From assembly GCA_032716605.1 (NCBI GenBank), contig CM064519.1:31885699-31949698 (forward strand): a DNA stretch of 64,000 bases, given 5' to 3'. This document shows, piece after piece, positions 1 to 11,180 of this stretch. The number at the start of each line of letters is the position of its first letter. The first letter of the stretch is position 1. Made by a program: the position numbers and the translations under genes. This DNA comes from Paralithodes platypus (Eukaryota; Arthropoda; Malacostraca; Decapoda; Lithodidae). A model generated the notes under the pieces. The model was not told the DNA's origin and searched no databases. It saw only the letters and a program-made list of their open reading frames with translations.

Positions 1-1018
<1,018 letters not shown>

Positions 1019-1033
1019 AATGGGCATGTACAC

Positions 1034-1038
<5 letters not shown>

Positions 1039-1067
<29 letters not shown>
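1039..1067. repeat. (TA)n microsatellite
   Basis: Uninterrupted TA run, read directly, just downstream of the (TC)n tract. Confidence 0.95.
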
Positions 1068-1070
<3 letters not shown>

Positions 1071-1072
1071 TT

Positions 1073-1432
1073 ATGAATCTATCTAGCTACCTATCTAGTA
1101 TCTACCAACAAATCGATCCAACCAATTTCTCCCTCCTCCTCCATAATATCCCTGGTTCCACCGATGAAGAATGCGATAGTAACCAGGAGCCGCTACTCCT
1201 CCTGACCAGCGTCCCACGGCCCATTAGATACATGCTGATCCCTAATTATCAAAATGCTGACGGTCCGGTCTCTGGCCACGATGACGGATGGGGAGGTCAG
1301 GTTTCAATCGTATCCACCCGCCTGGCTAGTTTCGCTGGGGCTTCGGTCGGTCTGTCCAAGGGCCATAGATACAACTCTGTCCTCCCACATATTCGTATTC
1401 TTGTTGTACTTCTAGATAATGGGGAAGAATAG
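1073..1432 (+). other. unidentified 119-codon open frame, doubtful
   Basis: Starting at an ATG just after the TA run, this frame stays open for 119 codons. Its middle part (about 1160-1390) is richer in GC than its surroundings. I recognise no domain. The end of the frame runs into the degenerate satellite that begins near 1400, which argues against an intact gene. It could be a fragment of an old exon or of a mobile element, or chance. I do not assign a function. Confidence 0.12.
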
Positions 1433-1777
1433 TTATCATCTAACCACATTTATCTCTGTATCTATCGTATTCGTATTCTTGTTCTACTCCTAGCTAATTG
1501 AGAAGAATAGTTAGGTTCCTCGTATTATCACCTTATTATCTCTGCATCTATAACATTGTACTCCTAGATAATGGAGAAGACTAGTTAGATTCTTCTTAGT
1601 ATAACTATATGTATCTCTGCATCTATCTCGTTGTAGTCCTAGATAATGGAGGAGACTATTTAGCTTCTTCATAGGTTAACCTTAATTATCTCTTCATCTA
1701 TCTATTTTCCTTTTTTTGTACATATATAAATATTATTTTCAACTACCGACATATAATTTTATGTCTGTTTTCCCGCA
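1400..1777. repeat. degenerate satellite flanking the 37-bp minisatellite, left side
   Basis: Four diverged copies of a GTACTCCTAGATAATGGAGA-like block recur near 1407, 1482, 1558 and 1634, about 75 bp apart. Each is followed by a pyrimidine-rich ATCTCTGCATCTATC stretch. The block is the seed of the homogeneous 37-bp array that starts at 1778. Confidence 0.75.
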
Positions 1778-3035
1778 TGTTCGTGTTGTACTCCTAGATA
1801 ATATACAGTATAGCTGTTCGTGTTGTACTCCTAGATAATATACAGTACAGCTGTTCATGTTGTACTCCTAGATAATATACAGTACAGCTGTTCGTGTTGT
1901 ACTCCTAGATAATATACAGTACAGCTGTTCGTGTTGTACTCCTAGATAATATACAGTACAGCTGTTCGTGTTGTACTCCTAGATAATATACAGTACAGCT
2001 GTTCATGTTGTACTCCTAGATAATATACAGTACAGCTGTTCATGTTGTACTCCTAGATAATATACAGTACAGCTGTTCGTGTTGTACTCCTAGATAATAT
2101 ACAGTACAGCTGTTCATGTTGTACTCCTAGATAATATACAGTACAGCTGTTCATGTTGTACTCCTAGATAATATACAGTACAGCTGTTCGTGTTGTACTC
2201 CTAGATAATATACAGTACAGCTGTTCATGTTGTACTCCTAGATAATATACAGTACAGCTGTTCGTGTTGTACTCCTAGATAATATACAGTACAGCTGTTA
2301 GTGTTGTACTCCTAGATAATATACAGTACAGCTGTTCGTGTTGTACTCCTAGATAATATACAGTACAGCTGTTTGTGTTGTACTCCTAGATAATATACAG
2401 TACAGCTGTTTGTGTTGTACTCCTAGGTAATATACAGTACAGCTGTTCGTGTTGTACTCCTAGATAATATACAGTACAGCTGTTCGTGTTGTACTCCTAG
2501 GTAATATACAGTACAGCTGTTCGTGTTGTACTCCTAGATAATATACAGTACAGCTGTTCGTGTTGTACTCCTAGATAATATACAGTACAGCTGTTCGTGT
2601 TGTACTCCTAGATAATATACAGTACAGCTGTTCGTGTTGTACTCCTAGATAATATACAGTACAGCTGTTCGTGTTGTACTCCTAGATAATTTACAGTACA
2701 GCTGTTCGTGTTGTACTCCTAGATAATATACAGTACAGCTGTTTGTGTTGTACTCCTAGATAATATACAGTACAGCTGTTCGTGTTGTACTCCTAGATAA
2801 TATACAGTACAGCTGTTTGTGTTGTACTCCTAGATAATATACAGTACAGCTGTTCGTGTTGTACTCCTAGGTAATATACAGTACAGCTGTTTGTGTTGTA
2901 CTCCTAGATAATATACAGTACAGCTGTTCGTGTTGTACTCCTAGGTAATATACAGTACAGCTGTTCGTGTTGTACTCCTAGGTAATATACAGTACAGCTG
3001 TTCGTGTTGTACTCCTAGGTAATATACAGTACAGC
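1778..3035. repeat. 37-bp minisatellite, 34 copies
   Basis: The unit reads TGTTCGTGTTGTACTCCT followed by AGATAATATACAGTACAGC. The array is 1258 bp, exactly 34 x 37, so no unit carries a net indel. Variation is confined to a few positions: TTCG/TTCA/TTTG/TTAG near the start, and CTAGATAA/CTAGGTAA. Each junction contains the palindrome ACAGCTGT. There are no unique spacers, so it is not a CRISPR array. The unit length is not a multiple of three and no frame stays open. Confidence 0.97.
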
Positions 3036-3204
3036 TAAATGGGAGGAGGAGAGAGGTATTTCAGCCTCTCTGTTTACCCTTTTGTCTATCTGTTCAACTG
3101 TATTAATATATATATATACCACTGTATAGATTTGTCCTCATATCTGTGTTCTTGATGTACTCCCATATAACGGAAGAGGAAAAGAGGATGGAAAACCTCT
3201 TCTT
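3036..3204. repeat. degenerate satellite, right side of minisatellite
   Basis: The sequence returns to diverged longer-period units: GGGAGGAGAGAGGTATTTC, then TTTACCCTTTTGTCTATCTG, then a TGTACTCCCATATAACGG block. The same parts recur out to about 5500. Confidence 0.6.
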
Positions 3205-3539
3205 TTAAGGGGGGATTTCCACTTGAGGGATTGTTTTCTGGATCCCTTTCTCCCTCATGTTTAGCCCCATTGCTTATGAGATTTTAAGACTTTCTCCCCA
3301 CTAGTTTGGCAATTTTAAGAACTTTCGCCCCATTTCTATCAATTTTAAGACCTTTCGTGCCAACTAGGTGTCGATTTTTTCCTGGCGAGCGATAGCGAGC
3401 CTGTTTTTTAAGAGGAACCGGCTTTCGGCCGGGACATTTTTCTACCGAAAAATGTACAAATTTATCTTGAAAGGGGGTCTACGGGGTGCAATCGTAATTT
3501 CATGGAAATATAGGGAACAAACTAAAAACCTCCCCTTAA
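3205..3539. mobile_element. TTAA-flanked miniature element, family B copy 1
   Basis: A 335-bp non-coding element bounded by TTAA at 3205-3208 and 3536-3539. The termini read inward as GGGGGG-ATTTCC and, on the other strand, GGGGAGGTTTTTAG. Inside are three or four diverged ~30-bp repeats around TTTTAAGACCTTTCGCCCCA, then the core CCTGGCGAGCGATAGCGAGCC, then a GGCTTTCGGCC hairpin and TTTTTCTACCGAAAAATG. There is no transposase. The TTAA duplication is the target signature of the piggyBac superfamily; membership is inferred from that alone. Confidence 0.85.
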
Positions 3540-4616
3540 CCTTATTAATCTCTATATATACCTATTTATCAATGTGTGTGTCTACAGTATATATTCAACT
3601 ATCTATATACTTCTGTGTTCGTCCTCCTGTTTATCCGTGTATGTGTTGTACTCCAAGTTAATATAGATTTCTAACTAGGAGGATACAGTGATGCTAAGCT
3701 CCTGTTTTAACCCTTTGTCTATCTATCCATCATTCTTGTTATTCATATTGTTCATCTACGTATAATTGTGTCCAATATTCGCAATCTTCTTGTAGCCCTA
3801 GATAGTATAAACTACTGAATTGGGCGGATAAAAGGCTGATTACCGTCTTCATTAAGCGTATTAATATTTTATCTATCTTGTTGCCTTACTGTGTATCTAT
3901 ATGTATAAATATATCTATCTACTTATCTGTTTCTTTTCCGTGTCTTTGGTATACTCATAGATATACACTATTACATGGGGGAAAAGGGGTGTGTTAAACT
4001 CTGCATATATAGTTAATTATTATTTATCTATTCATCTCTCTACATATGTGCCTGCATTTATTTATTTAGTCATTTGTTTAATAAGCAGCTATACAGAACT
4101 GCATATTAATCTGCAGTAAATATGTCTGTCTTTCTGCCCGCTCATCCGTGTTTTTGTCCTGGATATACGTAACTGGATGTCAGGATTATGGCCTTTTCAT
4201 TTAACTGTTTCTATATGTCTATCTACTGTATATATCTAACGATCTATCTCTCTATATCGTTATCTGTCTGTCCTCTGCATATAATGTCTGAAACTCGCTG
4301 GGAAACTAGAAGGATGATTGCCTCTTAATTTAACCGTTTCAGTACTATGACAACTTTTCTTCTGTATACATGCCTAACATCTCTATATCTATCTATCTAT
4401 CTTTAAATCTATTTTCTTGTCTTCAAATATTTTGTTCATCTTAACCAGGCGAAAAGTTGACATATCCCTCTCTTCAATGGGGTGGTTTGATGAGAGGTCT
4501 ATCTATCTATCTATCTATTGGCAGACGCCTTATTCTCCTTTATGTGGGTGGCCGTAAATATAAACGCCCTCAAGCGGACCTGTTTCCTGTGAGAAGGACA
4601 ACACGTGCCAGCTTAT
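3540..4616. repeat. strongly degenerate longer-period satellite
   Basis: Recurring diverged blocks are visible: TGTACTCCAAGTTAATATAG near 3647, TGTAGCCCTAGATAGTATA near 3791, GTATACTCATAGATATACAC near 3950, and TTAACCNTTTGTCTATCTATC-like strings near 3710, 4201 and 4327. Spacing is roughly 130-200 bp. These match the seed block of the 37-bp array. Short ATCT runs are scattered through it. No gene is seen. Confidence 0.55.
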
Positions 4617-5285
4617 TTAAGGGGGTGACCTGCTTTTTGTTATTTCTGTCCTTTTCTCTCTTTCTCTGGCTTGTATCCATTCAGCCCGATTCAGCCAACT
4701 ATTTTAAGACGTTTATCCCCATCTAGGTGTCGATTTCTTCCTGGCGAGCGACAGCGAGCGAGCATTATATGAAGAAATCCGGCTTCGCCGGAGAAATTTT
4801 TCTATCGAAAAATGTACAAATTTAGCCTGCTGTCAACAAAAATTAAAAATATGCTGGCTCGCTACCGCTCACCAGTAAAAAATTGACACCTGGGTGAGGA
4901 TAAACGTCTTAAAACAGTAGGCTGAATTTGGCCAAATGGATACAAGCCAGAGAAAGATAGAAAAGGACAGAACAAAAACAGCTCACCCCCCCCCCTTAAG
5001 GACGTGCAGGATTGACCACTCAATTTAGGGTCTTTCCGATGCCAAGGCCCTAAATGTACCTTTTTAGCACTATTGTTCTGCAGTGGTGTATGGTTAGTCC
5101 ATCCACTAACCTGCTTCACACGTAGGTAAGTAGTACATATTCGCATAAGGTTTACTCCCCTAGTTGGGTTACTGACCGAGGCTGACGAGTCCCACGTACC
5201 CAACCAGATTTTTATACGGTTGTCTTTCCTAGATGGGTTGCCGACCAAGGCTGACGAGTCCCATCCACCCGATAATAAGTAAATA
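4560..5285 (+). repeat. dispersed repeat R2, split by a TTAA element
   Basis: The segments 4560-4616 and 5000-5285 together match the continuous sequence at 53941-54275, including GACCTGT, GTGAGAAGGACAAC, AGGATTGACCA, CCACTAACCTGCTTCAC and two copies of GCTGACGAGTCCCA. The interruption is exactly the family A element at 4617-4999. The family of R2 itself is not recognised and it has no reading frame. Confidence 0.85.
4617..4999. mobile_element. TTAA-flanked miniature element, family A copy 1
   Basis: Bounded by TTAA at 4617-4620 and 4996-4999. Termini are GGGGGTGACCTG and its inverted partner. Long inverted arms follow: GGCTTGTATCCATTC and GACGTTTATCCCCAT on the left pair with ATGGATACAAGCC and AAACGTCTTAAAACAG on the right. 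The centre holds CTGGCGAGCGACAGCGAGC and TCTATCGAAAAATG, shared with family B. No open frame. The R2 copy at 54 kb is the matching empty site, so the boundaries are firm. Confidence 0.92.
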
Positions 5286-5544
5286 TGTAAATGCTGCATT
5301 ACTTGAAAACGACATTGGAAGGGTGGGCAGTTTTAGTACCTATATTTCCGTCTTGGGTTATTGATAGTCAATCAATCAGCTATAAAATTAGGTTAATCCA
5401 ATTGTTGCCTATTTAATGTGAACTGGGTATAAATAGTACTAGATGGGAGAAAAGATAGAAGTTTTCCCTCTTCAGTTAACCCATTAAGCATGTTGATGCC
5501 TTTATTTTAGCTATCTATGTTTTATATTTGTATCTATGCCTCTC

Positions 5545-5548
<4 letters not shown>
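5286..5548. other. no gene; end of degenerate satellite
   Basis: A single diverged satellite block (AGTACTAGATGGGAGAAAAG near 5430, then GTTAACCCATTAAGC) is visible. Nothing else can be supported. Confidence 0.5.
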
Positions 5549-5607
<59 letters not shown>

Positions 5608-5626
5608 ATATGTATATATATATATG
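5549..5626. repeat. (TC)n followed by (TA)n microsatellite
   Basis: TC dinucleotides at 5549-5603, then an imperfect TA run to about 5626, read directly. Confidence 0.95.
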
Positions 5627-5643
5627 TTTAAAAACTCTCAGCC

Positions 5644-5755
5644 GGGATCGAACCTCTGACATTCAGAACGAGTATCCAAGCTTTTAATCCACTATACCGT
5701 GGTGTAGTGGATTATAAGCTTGGACACTCATTCTGAATGTCGGAGGTTCGATCCC
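5644..5755. repeat. tRNA-like palindrome (snap-back SINE piece)
   Basis: Two facing ~55-bp arms (5644-5698 and 5701-5755) are nearly perfect reverse complements with almost no loop. The right arm carries GGTGTAGTGG, resembling a pol III box A, and GGTTCGATCCC, a box B consensus, with a tRNA-like spacing. The left arm is the same unit inverted. An isolated relative of the left arm lies at 5918-5962. It is tRNA-derived, not a tRNA gene: there is no acceptor stem. Confidence 0.75.
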
Positions 5756-6754
5756 ATCTTTTTAAAAGTACTAAATACCCAGTATTTAAAAATGTATTAG
5801 CTCACGTGTATTTGTAAGATATATTTGATATACAGTATATGTATAGTATATATATATATAAATATACTGGTATACACACACACGCACGTGAGCTACTAAA
5901 TGTGTTTATGCTCTCAGCCGAGCTCGAACCACCGACAGTGAGGACGAGTGCTATTGCTATAGTTAGTTGAATCATGGAAACTCGTCTTACTGTCCTACTT
6001 TTCCTTCTGGGTGCAGGAGGCTAGGAATCCTCCTCCCCTTATAAAATTTACCTATTAGACGAGACAGAATAAGGGGCGAGGGATTGCGAAAGTGGTCAAA
6101 AACTCTAAGAATTGGAACTTTAAATGCTGTTTCTCTTCGGGCTCTGTCTCGAGTCAGCCATCTTCAGCTATGGGGTATGTGCCTGGGTGCATACATACAT
6201 AGATACATACATACTGTACATACATGTATACTCCCAAATGGGGCACAAGGACCAGAAACATCGTATTGTGATTTTTAAATGCGATAATGGTTGTCCCAGT
6301 TCCTACCACTAAGATATAGAAACAGACAATTATTAGTAAGTGATACAGAGCGATAATGCTATGAGAGCCCGGGGAGCCACAAGATAGGATCAGTACACCA
6401 CCAATCATTCAGTAACTGGAATTTACAAAAAAAATGCTGCCTTGTTAGTGTTTCACAAATCCATATATTAATCGCCGCATTGGTTATTGGCTATAACTGG
6501 GTGCCGCATATACAGTACAATGTAAGCCACACAGTACGATTTTTTCTGTTGTATTTCAATCTAGCTACAATGAAAGAGAACGAGAGAATATTGGTAAGTC
6601 CTTGATATTAATACAGAATATGTAAGCATGGTACATACATATTTGAAAAACAAAAATAAAGATATGTACCTAAAGTATATAAAGATAAAACACTAATTCA
6701 AAAAGGGTACACAACCATGAAATTGTATTTCTTTCAAGACCTACAATGACGTAC
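5756..6754. other. no gene; tRNA-like scrap and CATA-rich tract
   Basis: 5918-5962 holds CTCTCAGCCGAGCTCGAACCA, the inverted box B region of the SINE family seen at 5644. Short TA and CA runs are at 5830-5885, and a CATACATA-rich stretch at 6188-6230. The open frames here (6084-6408) have no recognisable product. Confidence 0.5.
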
Positions 6755-7035
6755 GTTTTTTTTTTTTTATGTGAGTGAGGGAGACAAAAGGCAGAACTGC
6801 CTGTAACGAGTGCCTCTCCCATAGTTGAAAGAAAGACAGAGCCAAAATCAAGGTATGTTCGAGCCAAAATGCCTGGACACACGGAGTTTGAAGCAAGTTA
6901 AGTCATAGGAGGAGGGAAAGACTGATTATGGGAGAGAGTTCCAGAGCTCAGCAGTTGAATAGAAGAATGACTGATAGTAACGTTTCACTCTTGGGTTGGA
7001 GAGTTGCACAGAGTAAGGGTGGGCTTGAATCCTAT
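6755..7035 (-). mobile_element. Jockey-like LINE J1, 3' end only
   Basis: On the minus strand this carries the last ~75 codons and 3' untranslated region of element J1, matching 37650-37910. Recognisable peptide pieces are RVKRYSQ-like and TAEIWNSL regions and the end of the C-terminal domain. The T run at 6758-6769 is the poly(A) tail read on the other strand. It is 5'-truncated, as is usual for target-primed insertions. Confidence 0.8.
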
Positions 7036-7357
7036 AGATTCAACCGCTCAACATGGGGATGCAAGCAGGTCTCCTTTCAGACTGTAAGTGAGACATCGAG
7101 ACAGCTTGAGTATTGCAACTGGCTCGTTTGTCCCACCTTCATAGATCCACTACGCCTGGTTGTCGTGGCGCCACTGTCCCATCTCACAATCTCGGGTCCT
7201 CTCTCTCTCAAATGCTACCTATTGAGATGTTTACTCACTAGGCACTGCCCCCATAGCATATTTTGAATATGGGAGTATTCATAAAATGCGAGGGTATTTT
7301 CTTAATGGCACATGGGTGGGCTTTGGAGTGATGCACTGAAACTAATGTTCTGCGCAG
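7036..7357. other. no gene recognised
   Basis: Moderately GC-rich sequence between two J1 fragments, with a CT-rich patch near 7200. No match to other repeats in the window and no supportable product. Confidence 0.5.
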
Positions 7358-8084
7358 AATCAAGCCAAATCTGGTCTTCGACTAGCCAAAAACGCTTTGA
7401 TCAAAAACAAATGTTCTGAACTTTCCAGCTCTAGCTCTTCCCATACTTTCTGGCATCTAGCCAAGAAGTTCTCTAACAATGTTACTTCCTCCTATTTCAA
7501 TCCTTTTTTCCACTCTGACGGCATCATCATTACGTCTTCCTCTGACATAGCTGAGCATTTTGCTCAAACTTTCACTAAAAACTCCACCTTGGATGATTCC
7601 GGTGCAATTCCTCCGTCTCCACCCACCTCTCTTACTTATGCATAACATCATAATATCTTCTATGGATGTACTTTCTGCCCTCTCTGGGCTTAATACGGAC
7701 CGGATAGTATTCATCCTGTTGTACTCAAAACTTTTCTTTTGTGTTGACTCCCTGCCTAGGCAAACTCTTTCGTCTCTGTCTTTCCTCTAACTTTCTTCCT
7801 TCTTGCTGGAAGTTTGCTCTCTTTAAACCTGTCCCAAAGAAAGGTGACCGCTCTCAACCTTCCAACTATCGCCCAATTTCTCTAATTTCTTGCATTTCTA
7901 GATTTTATTAAACTATTCTTAACTCAAAATTTCTTAAAGTTTTAATCTTTCCACAATCTACTTTCATATCGCCAGTATGGCTTCCTCAGTGGTCGCTGTA
8001 CTGGTGATCTTCTTTCATATCTTACTAACTCTTGGTCATCCTCCTTTCGGGACTTCGGTGAGACCTTTTCTATTGCACTCGACA
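7358..8084 (+). pseudogene. Jockey-like J1 reverse transcriptase fragment, plus strand
   Basis: Read across frameshifts this gives the linker and N-terminal part of a Jockey-type ORF2: FWHLAKKFSNN, then YGPDSIHPVVLK (the A-x-GPD motif region), then PVPKKGDRSQPSNYRPIS (RT motif 1), then SGRCTGDLLSYLTNSW and GETFSIALD (RT motif 3 start). Stop codons interrupt it, for example around 7643 and 7790. It ends at 8084, where the sequence flips to another J1 fragment on the opposite strand. It encodes no active enzyme. Confidence 0.85.
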
Positions 8085-8774
8085 TGCTGGGGAGTTCTGT
8101 AGTTGAGTAGTGTAACGTAGAGTCCTCTACGTATTGGATGGGACTGGAGGTACAGTTGAGAAGATCATTTATGAAAATTAGAAAGAGAATAGGAGATAGG
8201 ACAGAGCCCTGAGGAACACCGGAGGTGATAGGATGAGGAAGTGAGTGATGGCCATCCACAACCGCAGCTATGGAACGGCCGGAAAGGAAATTAGAGACAA
8301 AGGCACAGATGGAGGGATAGAAACCGAAGAAGGGTAGTTTAGAAATTTAAGATTTGTGCCAGACTCTATTGAAGGCCTTCGGTATGTCTAGTGCAATAGA
8401 AAAGGTTTCACCGAAGTTCTGAAAGGAGGATGACCAAGAGTTAGTAAGATATGAAAGAAGATCACCAGTAGAGCGACCCTTAAGGAAGCCATACTGGCGA
8501 TCTGAGAGTAGATTATGAGAAGAGAAATGCTTAAGAAATTTGAATGCAAGAATAGCATAAAAAAACTTTAGAGATAAAAGAGATGAGAGCAATTGGAGGG
8601 TTGAGAGCGGTCACCCTTCTTTGGGATAGGTTGAATGAGAGCAAACTTCCAGCAAGAAGAGAAGACGTTAGAGGAGAGACAGAGACGAAAGAGTTTGCCT
8701 AGGTAGGGAGTCAACACGGAAGCACTGTTTTTTAGTTCAACAGGAGGAACACCGTCCGGTCCGTACGCCTTCAT
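8085..8774 (-). pseudogene. Jockey-like J1 reverse transcriptase fragment, minus strand
   Basis: From the high-coordinate end it reads YGPDGVPPVELKN, PIPKKGDRSQPSN, SDRQYGFLKGRSTGDLL, FSIALDIPKAFNRVWH, GVPQGSVLSPILFLIFINDL and YVEDSTLH. These are RT motifs in the correct order. The catalytic motif has changed from YADD to YVED and there are frameshifts, so it is dead. It lies tail to tail with the plus-strand J1 fragment; the shared part (7640-8084 against about 8376-8774) forms a large imperfect inverted repeat. Confidence 0.88.
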
Positions 8775-8784
8775 AGTACCATAT

Positions 8785-9110
8785 GAACTGCATTAAAATC
8801 CCCCAGGGCAGTCAGATTGTCCCTAGCATTATGTGGTCTACAACAGAGTCAAGTTTAGCAAAGAAACAATGATTTGCCTTCTAAATCACTCTTTTCAATA
8901 GGAGCATATACTACTACAATAAAAGATATGAAATCCAACCTATGCTTCAGTCTTAGCAGCATTATACGCTCACCAACTGGAGTAACCCTCACTAGTGAGG
9001 GAACTAAGGAGGACAAAATAATCACAGCCACCGTCTTAAGTGGGTGCCATTACTACAGCCAGACCTGCAGTATAACCATCACTACTGGTTTCGACGCTAC
9101 CTGGTTGCCT
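8785..9110 (-). pseudogene. RTE/BovB-type endonuclease fragment
   Basis: On the minus strand I read VAVIILSSLVPSLV, VTPVGERIMLLRLKH, VVVYAPIEKSDLE, then after frameshifts FAKLDSVVDHI and LGDFNA. The order V-TPVG-R, YAPTE-like, GDFNA is that of the apurinic-type endonuclease of RTE-clade LINEs (family knowledge). It is a short broken piece with no RT attached, wedged between J1 and the CR1-like element. Confidence 0.65.
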
Positions 9111-9339
9111 CACCAAGGGCTGCTAAGTCAACCCTCAATCTTTGTAGCTCTACAGACTCTACAGGATCTACAGCGCTACAGGGGTAGTCCGTTTTCATCC
9201 AACAGTGTTAGAATGTTTCAAGGTCCAACCCGAAGATCCCTCCTTAGATTATATCCAGAAGCCGGATTTTCGGGTCATGAGACGTCAGCACTGCCGCGAC
9301 CACCTCTAAGAAGAAAGGTTCGGCCACGGGATCTGACAC

Positions 9340-10389
9340 ACATCCATACGCAGGAGTCCAGGGGACTTTGCCCTAATCTCATTACCGGGGTATTCCAATA
9401 CAGTGGGCCGGGTCACCCAACATATTGCTGAACCCACACGGGAAAACAATATCTTAGACCTGGTCTTCACTAACAACGACTCTCTAGTACACAGCATTAA
9501 CATATCGGACACAACATACTCAGATCATAAATTAATTGAGATCAAAACAACCTTAGAAAGTGTACAGACAACCTCAGAATCGAGAACAAAAATCGGCCCC
9601 TTCAGAAAATTTAACTTCAATAACAAAAACATTAGGTGGGAAGAGGTAAATCAAGAAATGGAGGAAATAGACTGGGAAGATTTAATGGATAACCTAACAC
9701 CAGCAGAATGTCTAGTCTTAATAACAGAAACCATGACCCAAATCTGTAGCCACCATATACCTGCAAGACAAACAAAACGAAGAAGCAAACAAGATAGGGA
9801 AAGGAGGAGGCTGTACAGAAGAAGAAAATTACTCACACAAAGACGCACACATCAAAATCTACAGGATAGGCAAAAGGTCGAAATAGATAGAGAAATTGTA
9901 GAAATTGAACAAAGGCTAAGCATATCATATGAACTACAACATATGGAAGAGGAGAGGAAAGCTATTGCAGGTATAAAGGAAAATTCCAAATACTTCTTTT
10001 CATACGCCAAACAAAAGGCTAAAACAACATCAAACATCGGCCCACTGAGCAAAGGGGACGGCTCTTTCACAGGGGACAAAAAGGAAATGAGCGAACTCTT
10101 AAGCAGGCAGTATGAAATGGCATTCAGTGAGCCTGATGAAACAAAAGTCATCAGAGACCAAAATAAATTTTTCATGGAAACCTCCCCCACAGAAACCCCT
10201 CAGATGCTGGATATTGATTTCGGTCCAAAAGACATAGAAGAGGCCATTTCCAACATGCCATCCCACTCGGCACCAGGCCCGGACTCATGGAATTCGATCA
10301 TAATGAAGAAATGTAAGGAAAACCTCTCAAAACCCCTGGCTATAATGTGGAGAAGGAGTCTAGACACTGGTGACATATATACCAGATAG
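9340..10389 (+). pseudogene. CR1-like ORF2, endonuclease end and linker
   Basis: The frame opens before 9403; GDFALISLPGYSN near 9362 matches the GDFN loop region of the LINE endonuclease, and YSDHKLIEI (about 9518-9545) is the conserved SDH motif near its C-terminus. A long basic and acidic linker follows (KRRSKQDRERRRLYRRRK), then the SAPGPDSW motif that opens the RT domain. The frame stops at 10387-10389 because of what looks like an ATAT expansion at about 10375-10382: removing 4 nt restores DTGDIPDSL. No start codon of the original protein remains. Confidence 0.82.
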
Positions 10390-11180
10390 CTTGAAAAACG
10401 CAATAATTGCCCCACTGCATAAAGGAGGGAGTAAAGCACTACCAAAAAACTGCCCGGTAGCTCTATCCTCTCACATCATTAAAGTTTTCGAGCGAGTCCT
10501 GCGAAGCAAAATTTCAACATTCATGGAGACAAATGAACTACACAACACTGGTCAACATGGGTTCAGAGCGGGAAGATGTCTCTCACAACTTTTGGAACAC
10601 TATGACAAAATTCTTAAAGCGCTAGAAGAAAAGAAAAACGTGGATGTCATTTACACCGATTTTGCTAAGGCATTTGATAAATGTGACCATGGTATAATAG
10701 CCCACAAACTGAAAGCAAAAGGTATAACTAGGAAAATCGGACGGTGGATATACAATTTCCTCGTAAACCGAAAACAATCAGTAGCAGTAAACCAAGTCAC
10801 ATCTGAGCCTTCGGATGTCAAAAGCTCAGTGCCCCAAGGAACAGTGCTAGCGCCCCTTCTGTTCCTCATACTAATTTGCGACATAGATACCAACACCAGA
10901 CACAGTACGGTGTCGTCTTTTGCTGATGACACAAAATTAAGCAAGATAGTAAACACACAAGAGGACCCGGGCCGACTGCAGGAAGACATGAATGTAGTGT
11001 TCCAGTGGACCAGGGAAAACAACATGCAATTCAATGAGGAAAAATTCCAATTAATACGGTACGGAGATAATAATGGTGTTAAAGAAATTACAAATTACTT
11101 AACAGAATCTAACCACATAATAGAACGGAAAGACAGTGTGAAAGACCTTGGGGTATTAATGTCTGAAAATATGGGTTTCA
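10370..11180 (+). pseudogene. CR1-like ORF2, reverse transcriptase domain
   Basis: In the next frame the protein continues with IPDSLKNAIIAPLHKGG, CPVALSSHIIKVFERV, GQHGFRAGRC, VIYTDFAKAFDKCDH, SSVPQGTVLAPLLFLI, and SSFADDTKLSK, the catalytic FADD with both aspartates kept. KDLGVLMSENMGFK follows, then the frame runs into the J2 insertion at about 11181. The RT motifs are complete and in order, but the protein is broken by the upstream frameshift and by the insertion. Confidence 0.9.

Noticed and set aside
1778..3035. CRISPR-like array of 37-bp repeats
   Set aside because: Repeats are contiguous with no unique spacers, and the context is eukaryotic.
5165..5285. Hammerhead ribozyme (CTGACGAGTCCC motif, twice in each R2 copy)
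   Set aside because: The CTGANGA-type core is present, but I find no GAAA segment or matching stem II/III arrangement in any of the four copies.
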